Source: Bacteroidota bacterium (GTDB lineage: Bacteria > Bacteroidota > Bacteroidia > Chitinophagales > Chitinophagaceae). Taken from it: a stretch of 21,617 nt of DNA. The DNA lies in assembly GCA_023415275.1 (NCBI GenBank), contig JAEZLJ010000008.1, positions 1 to 21,617 of the forward strand. The letters run 5' to 3'. A program made the translations under genes and the position numbers. Each line of letters begins with the position of its first letter. The stretch's first letter is position 1. Below, piece by piece: positions 7,972 through 15,258 of this stretch. The notes under the pieces were generated by a model that was not told the DNA's origin, did no database searches, and worked only from the letters and a program-made list of their open reading frames with translations.

Positions 7972-8616
7972 ATGAGTGTTAAAGATCAACACCTGGATAC
8001 TCTCGAGGACATACGGCGAATGATGAAACGCTCCAGCCGGTTCATTTCTTTAAGTGGCCTTAGTGGAATAGCGGCAGGCCTTTGGGCTTTGATAGGTGCT
8101 TACTTTGCGCTTTCCTGGATCGGTGAATATAGAAATAACTATAATGGCCAGGCCTACGACAATCTAGATTTCCACAATTTAAAATGGAATCTGCTGCTGC
8201 TGGCGCTGGGCATTTTGGTACTATCAGTTATTTCAGCCTTTTACTTTACCTGGCGCAAGGCTGGCAGGGACAGGTTGCCACTTTGGGACCACACTACAAA
8301 AATGCTGATCCTTAACATGGCCATTCCATTGGTGGCGGGAGCACTCTTTATCCTGGCTATGCTGCAATATGAGGAATGGCGCTTTGTGGCTCCGTCTTGC
8401 CTCATTTTTTATGGTCTTTCGCTGGTCAATGGAAGCAAATACACTTTGAGCGAGATCCGGTACCTGGGAATGTTTGAAATTGTTCTGGGCCTGGTTTGTA
8501 CACAGTTTATTGGCTATGGTGTATATTTTTGGGCAGTAGGTTTTGGCCTGCTTCATATTATTTATGGCTTTGCCATGTGGAGAAAATATGAAGGCAATAG
8601 AGTAGTGGAAGTATAA
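7972..8616 (+). CDS. Six-TM membrane protein of the CreD/winged-helix cassette, function unknown
   Basis: The product is 214 residues from the ATG at 7972; a TTG at 7951 in the same frame would put the start inside the operator-like site and is rejected. A short charged N-terminus (1-23) precedes RFISLSGLSG at the start of the first membrane segment. Likely membrane segments are 24-49, 71-92, 111-131, 137-153, 163-180 and 182-203, with a short basic C-terminus. I know of no assigned function. Similar RFISLSG-type membrane proteins are, from memory, frequent in Bacteroidota beside small winged-helix regulators. Here the regulator starts 10 nt after the stop, so the two should be co-transcribed. 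A role as membrane partner or sensor for the regulator is inference only. Confidence 0.85.
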   Translation: MSVKDQHLDTLEDIRRMMKRSSRFISLSGLSGIAAGLWALIGAYFALSWIGEYRNNYNGQAYDNLDFHNLKWNLLLLALGILVLSVISAFYFTWRKAGRDRLPLWDHTTKMLILNMAIPLVAGALFILAMLQYEEWRFVAPSCLIFYGLSLVNGSKYTLSEIRYLGMFEIVLGLVCTQFIGYGVYFWAVGFGLLHIIYGFAMWRKYEGNRVVEV

Positions 8617-8626
8617 ACAAAAAGGT

Positions 8627-8932
8627 ATGGCTGTGAATAATCCTATATCAGGCTTAAATAAGATCTTCGATAATCGTATACGGTTAGGTGTTATGAGCAT
8701 CCTGACTGTAAACGAAGAAGTGAGCTTTAACGACCTGAAGCAAATGCTGGAGGTGACAGATGGTAACCTGGCTACTCACCTGCAAACACTGGAGGAAAGT
8801 AACCTGATTAAAGTGCACAAGGGATTTGTTGGCCGTAAAACCAATACCACCTATTCAATTACACGCACAGGAACTAAATCATTCAATGAGCATATTGAAG
8901 CATTGGAAAAAATGATCAAGGGCTTTAAATAA
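8627..8932 (+). CDS. Small winged-helix transcriptional regulator (HTH_34 / ArsR-MarR-like)
   Basis: The product is 101 residues and consists of little more than one winged-helix domain. The pattern is clear: helix 1 (LNKIFDNRIRLGVMSIL, 10-26), helix 2 (SFNDLKQML), the recognition helix in TDGNLATHLQTLEES (44-58), then the wing as two strands (LIKVHKG and TTYSITRTG, 60-82), and a C-terminal dimerisation helix (FNEHIEALEKMIKGF). This matches the HTH_34 type of winged helix common in Bacteroidota. There is no ligand domain or metal-binding Cys set, so its trigger is unknown. It sits between the membrane protein and creD. CTTTG-N5-CAAAG sites lie in front of the membrane protein and in front of the creD unit, so autoregulation and control of creD are likely inferences. 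Confidence 0.93.
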   Translation: MAVNNPISGLNKIFDNRIRLGVMSILTVNEEVSFNDLKQMLEVTDGNLATHLQTLEESNLIKVHKGFVGRKTNTTYSITRTGTKSFNEHIEALEKMIKGFK

Positions 8933-8949
8933 TTTTTTTTGATTATCTA

Positions 8950-8970
8950 CTTTGAAATACAAAGTGCTTT
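8950..8970. promoter_or_regulatory. Operator-like palindrome, copy 2 (ACTTTG-N5-CAAAGT-GCTTT)
   Basis: This site matches 19 of 21 bases of the copy at 7949-7969, with an AAATA spacer in place of TATTA. The palindrome is one base longer on each side (ACTTTG / CAAAGT). It lies 17 nt after the regulator stop and 281 nt before creD, so it marks a second controlled promoter inside the cassette. The TTTG in the left arm could serve as part of a -7 element. Confidence 0.65.
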
Positions 8971-8976
8971 CCGAAT

Positions 8977-9255
8977 ATGTATAACTGCCTCAGGAAAATA
9001 AAATGGATAAGTTCTCAGGTTCTAAAGACCCTGTTTCTCCAGCTGCACAAGCTCAGTTCCAATATGTATTACGCTTACTATTTATTGTTTGAATTGATCT
9101 TGCCTATAACCGGCAACTCTTCCCTGGTGATGAGATCTGGCAATAAGGTGCGCCATGAATGGTCTGGAACAACCATCCACTTTTCAGCTTATATAAAACT
9201 TAAGGTGTATAAAACAACTCAATACGCCTACTCATTATTTAAACAAAGATTATGA
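8977..9255 (+). CDS. Doubtful 92-aa ORF or decayed gene between the operator and creD
   Basis: An ORF starts 6 nt after the second operator-like site and its TGA overlaps the creD ATG (ATGA at 9252-9255), an arrangement typical of coupled genes. The translated product, rich in Leu, Tyr, Ser and Lys, shows no domain, and its composition is not convincing. A competing frame from an ATG at 9003 gives a more protein-like but short peptide (MDKFSGSKDPVSPAAQAQFQ, stop at 9090-9092). After that stop the same frame continues sensibly for about 17 residues, which might mean a decayed gene. The stretch may instead be an untranslated leader of creD. Confidence 0.25.
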   Translation: MYNCLRKIKWISSQVLKTLFLQLHKLSSNMYYAYYLLFELILPITGNSSLVMRSGNKVRHEWSGTTIHFSAYIKLKVYKTTQYAYSLFKQRL

Positions 9256-10640
9256 ACACAGAAACCATCGTCCAAAATGTTTGGACCAGGAGTAAACTAT
9301 TGGTAAAATCCATGATCATCGGTCTACTGGTATTGATCCTTCAGATACCGGCCATGTATGTAAGAGATGTGATTGAAGAACGTGAACAGCGGCAGCAGGA
9401 TGCTATTGCTGAAGTAAGCAGTAAATGGGCAGGCCACCAGTTGCTTACCGGCCCTGTACTGGTCATTCCATACTGGCAGTCATCCCAGGATTCCACAGCC
9501 AGGCAACAACGCACCAGGGAATACGCCTACTTCCTGCCTGATAAGCTGGATATTAATGCCAAAGTGACCCCGCAGGAAAGACACCGCGGTATCTATAAGG
9601 TGATGCTATATTCATCTGAGGTGAATTTGTCCGGCAGCTTTTCCCAACCTGGGCTGCAACGACTTAATATTGCCCCCGAAGATGTGATATGGAACGAAGC
9701 CACTATCAAACTTCCTATTTCAGATAATAAGGGTTTGAATGAGGAGATCAGTATGAAATTAAATGATTCATCTGTTGTGCTGGCGCCACAAACATCACAA
9801 GATGCCTCCATTGACAATGCTCTACAGGGCGATCTGCAAGTGACAGGACCGGATGACCTTAAAGAGCTCAGATTTTCCTCCTCATTTGTAATTAATGGCT
9901 CGCAGCAAATTGCCTTTACACCTGTGGGTCGTAATACTACAGTAAGCCTGCAGTCCGCATGGCCCCACCCAAGTTTCATCGGGGATGTATTACCGCAAAG
10001 TAGCCAGGTGAATGCCCAGGGGTTTACGGCTTCCTGGAAAAGTGCTTTTCATAAGCATAATTTCCCTCAGCAATGGAAGGGTAGTGCCTATAGCATCTCT
10101 AATTACACTACTAATTTGGGCAATAACATCCAGTCCAGGACAATAGATGCGGTACAGCCTGCCAGCATTAGCAATATCAATTCTGCTTCTTTTGGTGCTG
10201 ATCTTTTTGTGCCTGTAAATGGTTACCAGAAAACCATGCGTTCGATAAAGTATGCCGCATTGGTGATCCTGCTGACTTTTGCCTCTTTTTTCCTGATGGA
10301 AACCACCAACAAGCGGTCCGTCCATCCTTTTCAATATGGGCTTATCGGGCTGGCACTGATCCTGTTTTACACCCTGCTCTTATCTTTCTCGGAATATATG
10401 GGCTTCAATATATCCTATGTCATTGCCTCGGTATGTACCATAGGATTGATTGGTTGGTTTGTCAGAGGGTTATTGGCTTCCTCCAGGTTGACTATCTTTT
10501 TATCGACTATTCTGGTGCTGTTGTACGTATATGTATTTACCCTTTTACAGCTCCAGGATTATTCCCTACTGCTTGGTAGCATTGGCTTATTTATTACCCT
10601 GGCCCTTATCATGCACTTTTCACGTAAAATCCAATGGTAG
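9252..10640 (+). CDS. creD: CreD-family cell envelope integrity inner-membrane protein
   Basis: The product is 462 residues, normal for CreD. Residues about 15-37 form the first membrane segment. A large periplasmic region (about 38-330) follows, starting with the family motif GHQLLTGPVLVIPYW near residue 60 and continuing as beta-rich sequence. From about residue 331 (SIKYAALVILLTFASFF) five or six closely spaced membrane helices run to the C-terminus. In E. coli, creD is controlled by CreBC and its overexpression affects colicin tolerance and beta-lactam response; the biochemical role is not known. Here no CreBC is seen. Instead the gene follows a small winged-helix regulator and a palindromic operator-like site, a Bacteroidota arrangement. 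The stop codon TAG sits in the loop of a small AATGG-TAG-CCATT inverted repeat. Confidence 0.93.
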   Translation: MNTETIVQNVWTRSKLLVKSMIIGLLVLILQIPAMYVRDVIEEREQRQQDAIAEVSSKWAGHQLLTGPVLVIPYWQSSQDSTARQQRTREYAYFLPDKLDINAKVTPQERHRGIYKVMLYSSEVNLSGSFSQPGLQRLNIAPEDVIWNEATIKLPISDNKGLNEEISMKLNDSSVVLAPQTSQDASIDNALQGDLQVTGPDDLKELRFSSSFVINGSQQIAFTPVGRNTTVSLQSAWPHPSFIGDVLPQSSQVNAQGFTASWKSAFHKHNFPQQWKGSAYSISNYTTNLGNNIQSRTIDAVQPASISNINSASFGADLFVPVNGYQKTMRSIKYAALVILLTFASFFLMETTNKRSVHPFQYGLIGLALILFYTLLLSFSEYMGFNISYVIASVCTIGLIGWFVRGLLASSRLTIFLSTILVLLYVYVFTLLQLQDYSLLLGSIGLFITLALIMHFSRKIQW

Positions 10641-10685
10641 CCATTTTACTCAAATTCCTGATGCCAGCGTGCCTGTAAACCAGGC

Positions 10686-10753
10686 CAAAAGGGAGGTAGG
10701 AATGGGTTGGTACCGGGTTCCGGTATAGCTACGCCCATCCTCCTCCCTATTTT
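10686..10753. terminator. Likely bidirectional terminator downstream of creD
   Basis: Bases 10690-10706 (AGGGAGGTAGGAATGGG) pair with 10734-10748 (CCCATCCTCCTCCCT) in 15 Watson-Crick pairs with two single-base bulges (T10697, A10701). Inside it sits a perfect 6-bp hairpin, TACCGG-GTT-CCGGTA (10711-10725). The stem is preceded by AAAA and followed by ATTTT, so it could end transcription in both directions. It begins 45 nt after the creD stop. Confidence 0.55.
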
Positions 10754-10826
10754 CGCCCAGGATACTGCGTGGTGATCACGCAGTATCTATACCGTAGATA
10801 GGGCGTTCATAGGGCGAAGCTATGCC
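10690..10826. repeat. Compound inverted-repeat element with two competing folds
   Basis: Besides the fold described for 10686-10753, a second nested structure is possible. GGTATAGCTACG (10722-10733) pairs with CGAAGCTATGCC (10815-10826) with one mismatch and one wobble; CCCTAT (10745-10750) pairs with ATAGGG (10809-10814); after a 3x3 internal loop CGCCC (10754-10758) pairs with GGGCG (10801-10805). The apex is a perfect 11-bp hairpin, GATACTGCGTG (10761-10771) with CACGCAGTATC (10777-10787). The two folds compete for 10720-10750. A direct repeat of ATAGGGCG lies at 10798 and 10809. It may be a structured RNA, a tandem terminator or a REP/MITE-like palindromic element. Confidence 0.6.
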
Positions 10827-11129
10827 TGAGGCCGGGGGAAGGCTACCCGCAATCTTAAAGAAAACCAGGAATACTGCCAGACTGGAACATTTTTAATGTA
10901 GGAAGGAACCTTCATTGATTTCAGCCAGGATGTGGGGAAGGGAAGCCTGATTGGGTTATAGAGATCAGACTGTTGATTTTCAATCATGTACAAAAAGCCA
11001 GGGGATATAAGCGCTTTATTATATTTAGTAATAATAACCAGGTAGGCCGAAGGTGATGATGATCTATAGTATAAGTTTGTAAGTAAAGAACCTGGATACA
11101 AGTGAGGTGGCTGGTAAAATCAATTAATA

Positions 11130-11501
11130 ATGGAAAGGAGAAGATTTTCATGGAAGGAGCGGGGGAATAGTTTCAGCTATGCCTTTGATGGCATTAAGGG
11201 TCTTTTGCGCACGGAGCATAACAGCTGGATACACCTGGCATTGACCTTACTGGTGATCGTACTTGCCATCTATTACCGCATTTCCAGGACAGAGTGCATA
11301 TTCCTGGTTATAGCCGCAGCCATGGTGTGGGCAGCTGAATTATTCAATACGGCCCTGGAAAAATCCATGGATTTTATTTCCAGGGAGCAACATCCACAGA
11401 TCAAACTTGTTAAGGACCTGGCGGCTGCAGCCGTTCTCATTACCGCTTTGGCAGCATTGGCGGTAGGGGCCCTGGTCTTTGTGCCGAAGGTCTTCGGGTA
11501 A
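11130..11501 (+). CDS. dgkA: DgkA-family diacylglycerol/undecaprenol kinase
   Basis: The product is 123 residues, as usual for the trimeric integral-membrane kinases that phosphorylate diacylglycerol or undecaprenol with ATP. An amphipathic N-terminus (FSWKERGNSFSYAFDGIKGL) carries the conserved Glu30-His31-Asn32 region. Three membrane segments follow (about 34-50, 56-72 and 96-118). The family signature is present as E70-LFN-TALE77, then D81 and HPQIKLVKDLAAAAVL (88-103) with the conserved Lys95-Asp96 pair. Gram-positive and Bacteroidota members of this family often act on undecaprenol and so feed lipid carrier to cell wall synthesis, but the substrate cannot be read from the sequence. The ATG at 11130 follows a long non-coding stretch, so it probably has its own promoter and is monocistronic. 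Confidence 0.92.
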   Translation: MERRRFSWKERGNSFSYAFDGIKGLLRTEHNSWIHLALTLLVIVLAIYYRISRTECIFLVIAAAMVWAAELFNTALEKSMDFISREQHPQIKLVKDLAAAAVLITALAALAVGALVFVPKVFG

Positions 11502-11540
11502 CCTTCTTATGGAATAGGTTTATTCTTTCTTCTAACTCCT

Positions 11541-11559
11541 GGCTATGGTGGTGGTAGCC
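11541..11559 (+). terminator. Weak hairpin, possible first terminator of dgkA
   Basis: GGCTA and TAGCC form a 5-bp stem around a 9-nt G/T-rich loop, followed by TGTTATATTATTTT. It lies about 40 nt after the dgkA stop. The stem is short, and the 16-bp hairpin further downstream is the much stronger candidate. Confidence 0.25.
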
Positions 11560-11680
11560 TGTTATATTATTTTAGGTTCATTATGGCGAATGCATCCTAA
11601 GCAGGCAGGCAAAATCTTCCATTACCACTTTAAATCCTTCGCATTCCCTTATACAGCTCAAAACAGGCAACAGCAAAAAG

Positions 11681-11717
11681 AAAAGAGGCTGTTTCGTTTT
11701 GCGAAACAGCCTCTTTT
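11681..11717. terminator. Strong bidirectional rho-independent terminator
   Basis: A perfect 16-bp inverted repeat, AAAAGAGGCTGTTTCG / CGAAACAGCCTCTTTT, with the 5-nt loop TTTTG. The arms end in A4 and T4, so a GC-rich core is followed by a T run on both strands. It lies 180 nt after dgkA and 24 nt after the stop of the minus-strand barrel gene, exactly between these convergent genes, and should terminate both. Confidence 0.93.
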
Positions 11718-11741
11718 ATTAGCTTATTGGAAATGTGAATA

Positions 11742-14700
11742 TTAAAAATCCAGGCCTAAGGCAAGATATGTTTGAGGTTTTCCACTGAAGAAACCATTCA
11801 TCTGCCAGGCTACATCAAACCTTACAAAATATCCCAGCAATGTGCTGCGGGCACCAAACCCATATCCACCGGCAAACGGACCAACACCCCCGGCTTTTAA
11901 TTTCACCAGTACAGTGGGGTTGGTTTGATCCACATACCTTGACGTGGGTCTTTCAAAATTATCATAGCGTCCGTTCCAGGCTGTTCCCAGGTCAATGAAT
12001 TGCACCACCTGGAAGTTGCGCAGGAAGGCATTGTTGATTGGCTTATTCAATAAGGAGCTGAATACCGGCACACGAACCTCACTGTTGATCACCACATTAT
12101 TATTACCATTGGCAATGTTTTGTTTAAAGCCCCTCAGGTTTACTGCCAGTGCCTGGTACGTGTAATTATTATCAGGGTCAGGCATGTTGTTAGGATCAAA
12201 ATAACGGTAGGAGAGTTCTCCTGTATTGGGGTCCTGCTTGAAGTTATCCCTCAACTTCAGCCATCCATCTACACCACCCAGGTAATAAACCACTTTTTGG
12301 TTACCCCAGGAAAAATCACCTGCTGCCCTGAGTGCCCAGATAATATTCCTGTAAATAGGCAGGTAATGCCTGGCATCAAATCCTGCATTGAACAGGAACC
12401 GTCCTTCTGTGTTGCCAGGGTTCAGGTGTGTGAACCAGTCCACGTAGGTCTTCCATCTCAATCCCTGCCATATGTTCATAGTTGGGTTAAGTGTGTTGTC
12501 ATAGACATATTCCACTGTGAATTGTCCATAGGTTTTTTTCCTGTTTGGCTCTTTTAAGTTGGCCACGGTGGCATCAAGGCCAACGGCAGGGAAGATAATA
12601 TTATCGAAACGGGGTCCTATGGTGAGGCGTACGCTTCTTACCTTATCAAAAGGATAGCGCAGGCGGGCCAGGTAGTAGCTGGAATGTTGCTTTACCAGGG
12701 CTATGCCATTGGGGTTCGTTCCACCGGAGGTATCAATGATATTCTGGGCACTGCTCCTGTAATAGGTAAAGCCCCAGTCGAAGCGTTTCCTCAGGTTAGT
12801 GAATTCGAACAATATATCATTATCGCGCAGGTTGGGCGCCAAACGAATGCCGCCTGATAGCTTGTAATCCTCAAACAGATCTACCGTACCCATTCTAATC
12901 AAACCATTCAGGTCATTACCATTGGCTGGCTCTATGGGGCCCTGTCCGCCCTGGTAAGGCTGGTACTTGCTCACGCCAAACATGGTGTTGTTCAGGCCTG
13001 CCACTACGTAATCATTAAAAAACTTAGGTGGCCGGTATTCATACAGCTTTGCTTTTTTCAGAATTGTTTCTGAAGGCAGTTCTTCTGCTTCAAACACCTG
13101 TCCTAATTGCGATGCGGTACTATCTCTTTTTTCTCCCTGGAATTCATTTTGGAAGAAATCAGACTGCTTTTTGGTGGTATCACCCACTTGTTGGTTCAGT
13201 ATGGAATTACGCGAGGCTGCTATCCTTGCTTTGTCAATCTGCTTTTTCATGTACTCTGTGGGCTTGGCAGTGACATTCCTGCGGCGCAAGGTGTTCTCAT
13301 CTACCCGCAGCCTGTAAAGGAATTTATAATTGCCTTGTCTCACCACTTCACTTACCAGGCTGTTATCCCCGGCAGTTCTTGTTTCCAACAAACTACTTTG
13401 ATAATTGCTTAACGGGAACACATAGGCCGAGTCGTTAGTAATGGATACAAAACCTACAGAATCTATATCGGCCTTATCCCATTCCTTCAGTACACTATCC
13501 ACTTCCTTGGGTGGAGGGTTTCTCAGAACTTCATCCCCAATGAATACCAGGGTATCCAGCCCGGCTCTCTCTGACCTGAAAAAGCCTGCATACCGGTTAT
13601 TGATACCATTTTCATCACTTACAAAAGTGAAATGCGAGGTATTGTATTGTGATGGATAGCGGGCATCACCCAGCTTCACATTGGTCAGTTGTGATATTTG
13701 TTTGTATTCCGACTTGTTCCAGTTGTCAATAAGGAATATATTATAATGACTTTGAGTTACTGCTGTATCGCTGGCAGGAGCAGTGGCTGAAGGGCGGTTA
13801 CTGGAAAAGATGATACCTGTTTTACCCGGGAAGGCCACAAATGAAGGGTCAAGGTCGTCATATACATCATCTGTGATCTGCTCTACGGATTGCTTATCGA
13901 TCTTATATACGAATATATCCGTGTGGCCGCTTTTTACGGCACTCAATATAAGTGTATTGGCATCCAGCATATACTTCATATCCTGCACCTGGGTGAACAT
14001 GGGCAGTTCCTGGTTGGTCACCTTCACGCGGTTCATCGCATCATATACAAAAAGCTTGTTCTTGCCTTCGTGGTTATAGACCACTGCCAGCCTGGTACCC
14101 TTGCCATCCCAGGCCAATATGGGATAATTAGGATTGATCTCATCTTCCCTGGTGCGCACGCCATATTGCAGGATCACTTTCCTGTCCACAAAATTGGGGT
14201 GGAATACCACGCTGTATTTTCCTTGCTTGAACTCCACTACGGCATAAGCAAAGCTTCTTGGCTGCGGATTGGCATTGAACCGGATGAAGTCTTTTTTACC
14301 AATTTCTTCGGTTACGGATAACTGTCCTTTAGGCACCAGGCGGCGCGCACGGATGTCCTTGTAATACATTTGCGACATCTCCGTCATGAAGTCTTGCAAC
14401 ACCTCTTTGAACTTTTTCTTGGCTATCCTTTGCGTGGCACTATTCAGGTTGCGGTAAATGCGGGAGAGGTATAACAGGTAAGTGGTCTTAGATCGGCCAT
14501 ACTTGTTGCCGATATAATACCAGAAAGCATGTCCCGCCAGCATGGGCTTTTCAAAGGCGAGTTTATAAAAGTTGCTATAATCGCCACTTAATAAAGCGCT
14601 CTTCAACTGGTTGTCAAGCGAAGGGCTCCATTCTTCTGCAGCATATTCAATATAACCATCAGTTAGCCACTTGGGCAGGTCGAGTAAGGTTTGGTTGGCA

Positions 14701-15179
14701 GCCATTTCACCCAGGTCGTCTCCAAACAGTACGTTTGCGATCAATACACCTGCAATGCCCTGCCTGATCTGCCGGCGGAGATTCTCGTGATTGGCATCGA
14801 AATAGATCATCATCTTGTTGTTCACCAACTTGGTGACACCACCTGTGTTCTGCCAGTCAATGCCCAGTCCTATATTGGACTGTTGCATTTCGTCAAAGCT
14901 GTTGTACACAACTACATTGGCCCTTCTTTGCAGTCCATATTCAATGAATTCTTCCAGTTGGGGCAACTCCTTTTCCGCTACCTGGGCCACATATTTCCCC
15001 AATTCAAGTCCATCCTGGCTAAAGTAGGTGTTGAAGTTTTCGGTCTGATAATATTTCCAATTGAATTTTTGATATTGTACCCTGTTTTTTCCAAACTCCA
15101 CGGCATTTACCTGTGCTTTTAAATTGGCAGAAACCAGTAAAAAAGCTAAACAAGCCAACCGGCCAATCGTTTTAATCAT
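11742..15179 (-). CDS. TolB-like propeller protein with peptidase-like N-domain and outer-membrane beta-barrel
   Basis: The product is 1145 residues. A signal peptide covers about 1-22 (MIKTIGRLACLAFLLVSA, cut near LKAQ). Residues about 40-290 resemble the gluzincin/M1-like peptidase fold, including LPKWLTDGYIEY (168-179), which matches the usual lPxWlxEG motif. However, the expected HExxH zinc site is replaced around 131-141 (HENLRRQIRQG), so the domain is probably catalytically dead. Residues about 300-560 contain PD40/TolB-like propeller blades (ILAWDGKGTRLAVV, DLDPSFVAFPGKTGIIFSSNRP). A low-complexity linker leads to a C-terminal beta-barrel from about 740. It has the Omp85-like closing pattern GYGFGAR...VRFDVAW and ends in a terminal Phe (ALGLDF), a typical outer-membrane insertion signal. 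It probably sits in the outer membrane with a periplasmic propeller; partner and cargo are unknown. Confidence 0.85.
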   Translation of the reverse strand: MIKTIGRLACLAFLLVSANLKAQVNAVEFGKNRVQYQKFNWKYYQTENFNTYFSQDGLELGKYVAQVAEKELPQLEEFIEYGLQRRANVVVYNSFDEMQQSNIGLGIDWQNTGGVTKLVNNKMMIYFDANHENLRRQIRQGIAGVLIANVLFGDDLGEMAANQTLLDLPKWLTDGYIEYAAEEWSPSLDNQLKSALLSGDYSNFYKLAFEKPMLAGHAFWYYIGNKYGRSKTTYLLYLSRIYRNLNSATQRIAKKKFKEVLQDFMTEMSQMYYKDIRARRLVPKGQLSVTEEIGKKDFIRFNANPQPRSFAYAVVEFKQGKYSVVFHPNFVDRKVILQYGVRTREDEINPNYPILAWDGKGTRLAVVYNHEGKNKLFVYDAMNRVKVTNQELPMFTQVQDMKYMLDANTLILSAVKSGHTDIFVYKIDKQSVEQITDDVYDDLDPSFVAFPGKTGIIFSSNRPSATAPASDTAVTQSHYNIFLIDNWNKSEYKQISQLTNVKLGDARYPSQYNTSHFTFVSDENGINNRYAGFFRSERAGLDTLVFIGDEVLRNPPPKEVDSVLKEWDKADIDSVGFVSITNDSAYVFPLSNYQSSLLETRTAGDNSLVSEVVRQGNYKFLYRLRVDENTLRRRNVTAKPTEYMKKQIDKARIAASRNSILNQQVGDTTKKQSDFFQNEFQGEKRDSTASQLGQVFEAEELPSETILKKAKLYEYRPPKFFNDYVVAGLNNTMFGVSKYQPYQGGQGPIEPANGNDLNGLIRMGTVDLFEDYKLSGGIRLAPNLRDNDILFEFTNLRKRFDWGFTYYRSSAQNIIDTSGGTNPNGIALVKQHSSYYLARLRYPFDKVRSVRLTIGPRFDNIIFPAVGLDATVANLKEPNRKKTYGQFTVEYVYDNTLNPTMNIWQGLRWKTYVDWFTHLNPGNTEGRFLFNAGFDARHYLPIYRNIIWALRAAGDFSWGNQKVVYYLGGVDGWLKLRDNFKQDPNTGELSYRYFDPNNMPDPDNNYTYQALAVNLRGFKQNIANGNNNVVINSEVRVPVFSSLLNKPINNAFLRNFQVVQFIDLGTAWNGRYDNFERPTSRYVDQTNPTVLVKLKAGGVGPFAGGYGFGARSTLLGYFVRFDVAWQMNGFFSGKPQTYLALGLDF

Positions 15180-15258
15180 AAAGTAGATGAAATTTCAGAT
15201 TTAGTGTATCTCCCGATTTTTGGATAGTAAATTGCAATTAAAAATACAAAAAAGGTAC

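Larger units (their letters stand above)
10641..11129. other. 489-bp gap holding a folded element and an undefined leader
   Basis: I see no reliable gene here. The left part (10671-10850) is packed with inverted repeats (see the separate entries). The right part (10850-11129) is ordinary AT-rich sequence that must contain the promoter of the following kinase gene. A 93-residue minus-strand ORF (10820-11101) exists, but its stop lies inside the folded element and its composition does not look like a natural protein. Confidence 0.5.

Noticed and set aside
8233..8700. 155-residue minus-strand ORF across the 6-TM gene and regulator start
   Set aside because: It is antisense to two well-supported genes and shows no domain.
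10633..10645. AATGG-TAG-CCATT inverted repeat at the creD stop codon as a terminator
   Set aside because: The 5-bp AT-rich stem is too weak, and a far better terminator follows at 10686-10753.
10820..11101. 93-residue minus-strand ORF between creD and dgkA
   Set aside because: Its stop codon lies inside the folded repeat element, the product is rich in Ser, Pro and aromatic residues with no domain, and its start is poorly placed. Convergence with creD over a bidirectional terminator is the only point in its favour.
11545..11745. 66-residue plus-strand ORF after dgkA
   Set aside because: It runs straight through the strong 16-bp terminator hairpin and has no protein-like pattern.
12120..12557. 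Long ORFs antisense to the outer-membrane barrel gene (also 13890-14321 and 14691-15122)
   Set aside because: They are shadows of the high-scoring minus-strand gene, whose signal peptide, propeller motifs and barrel end are clear.
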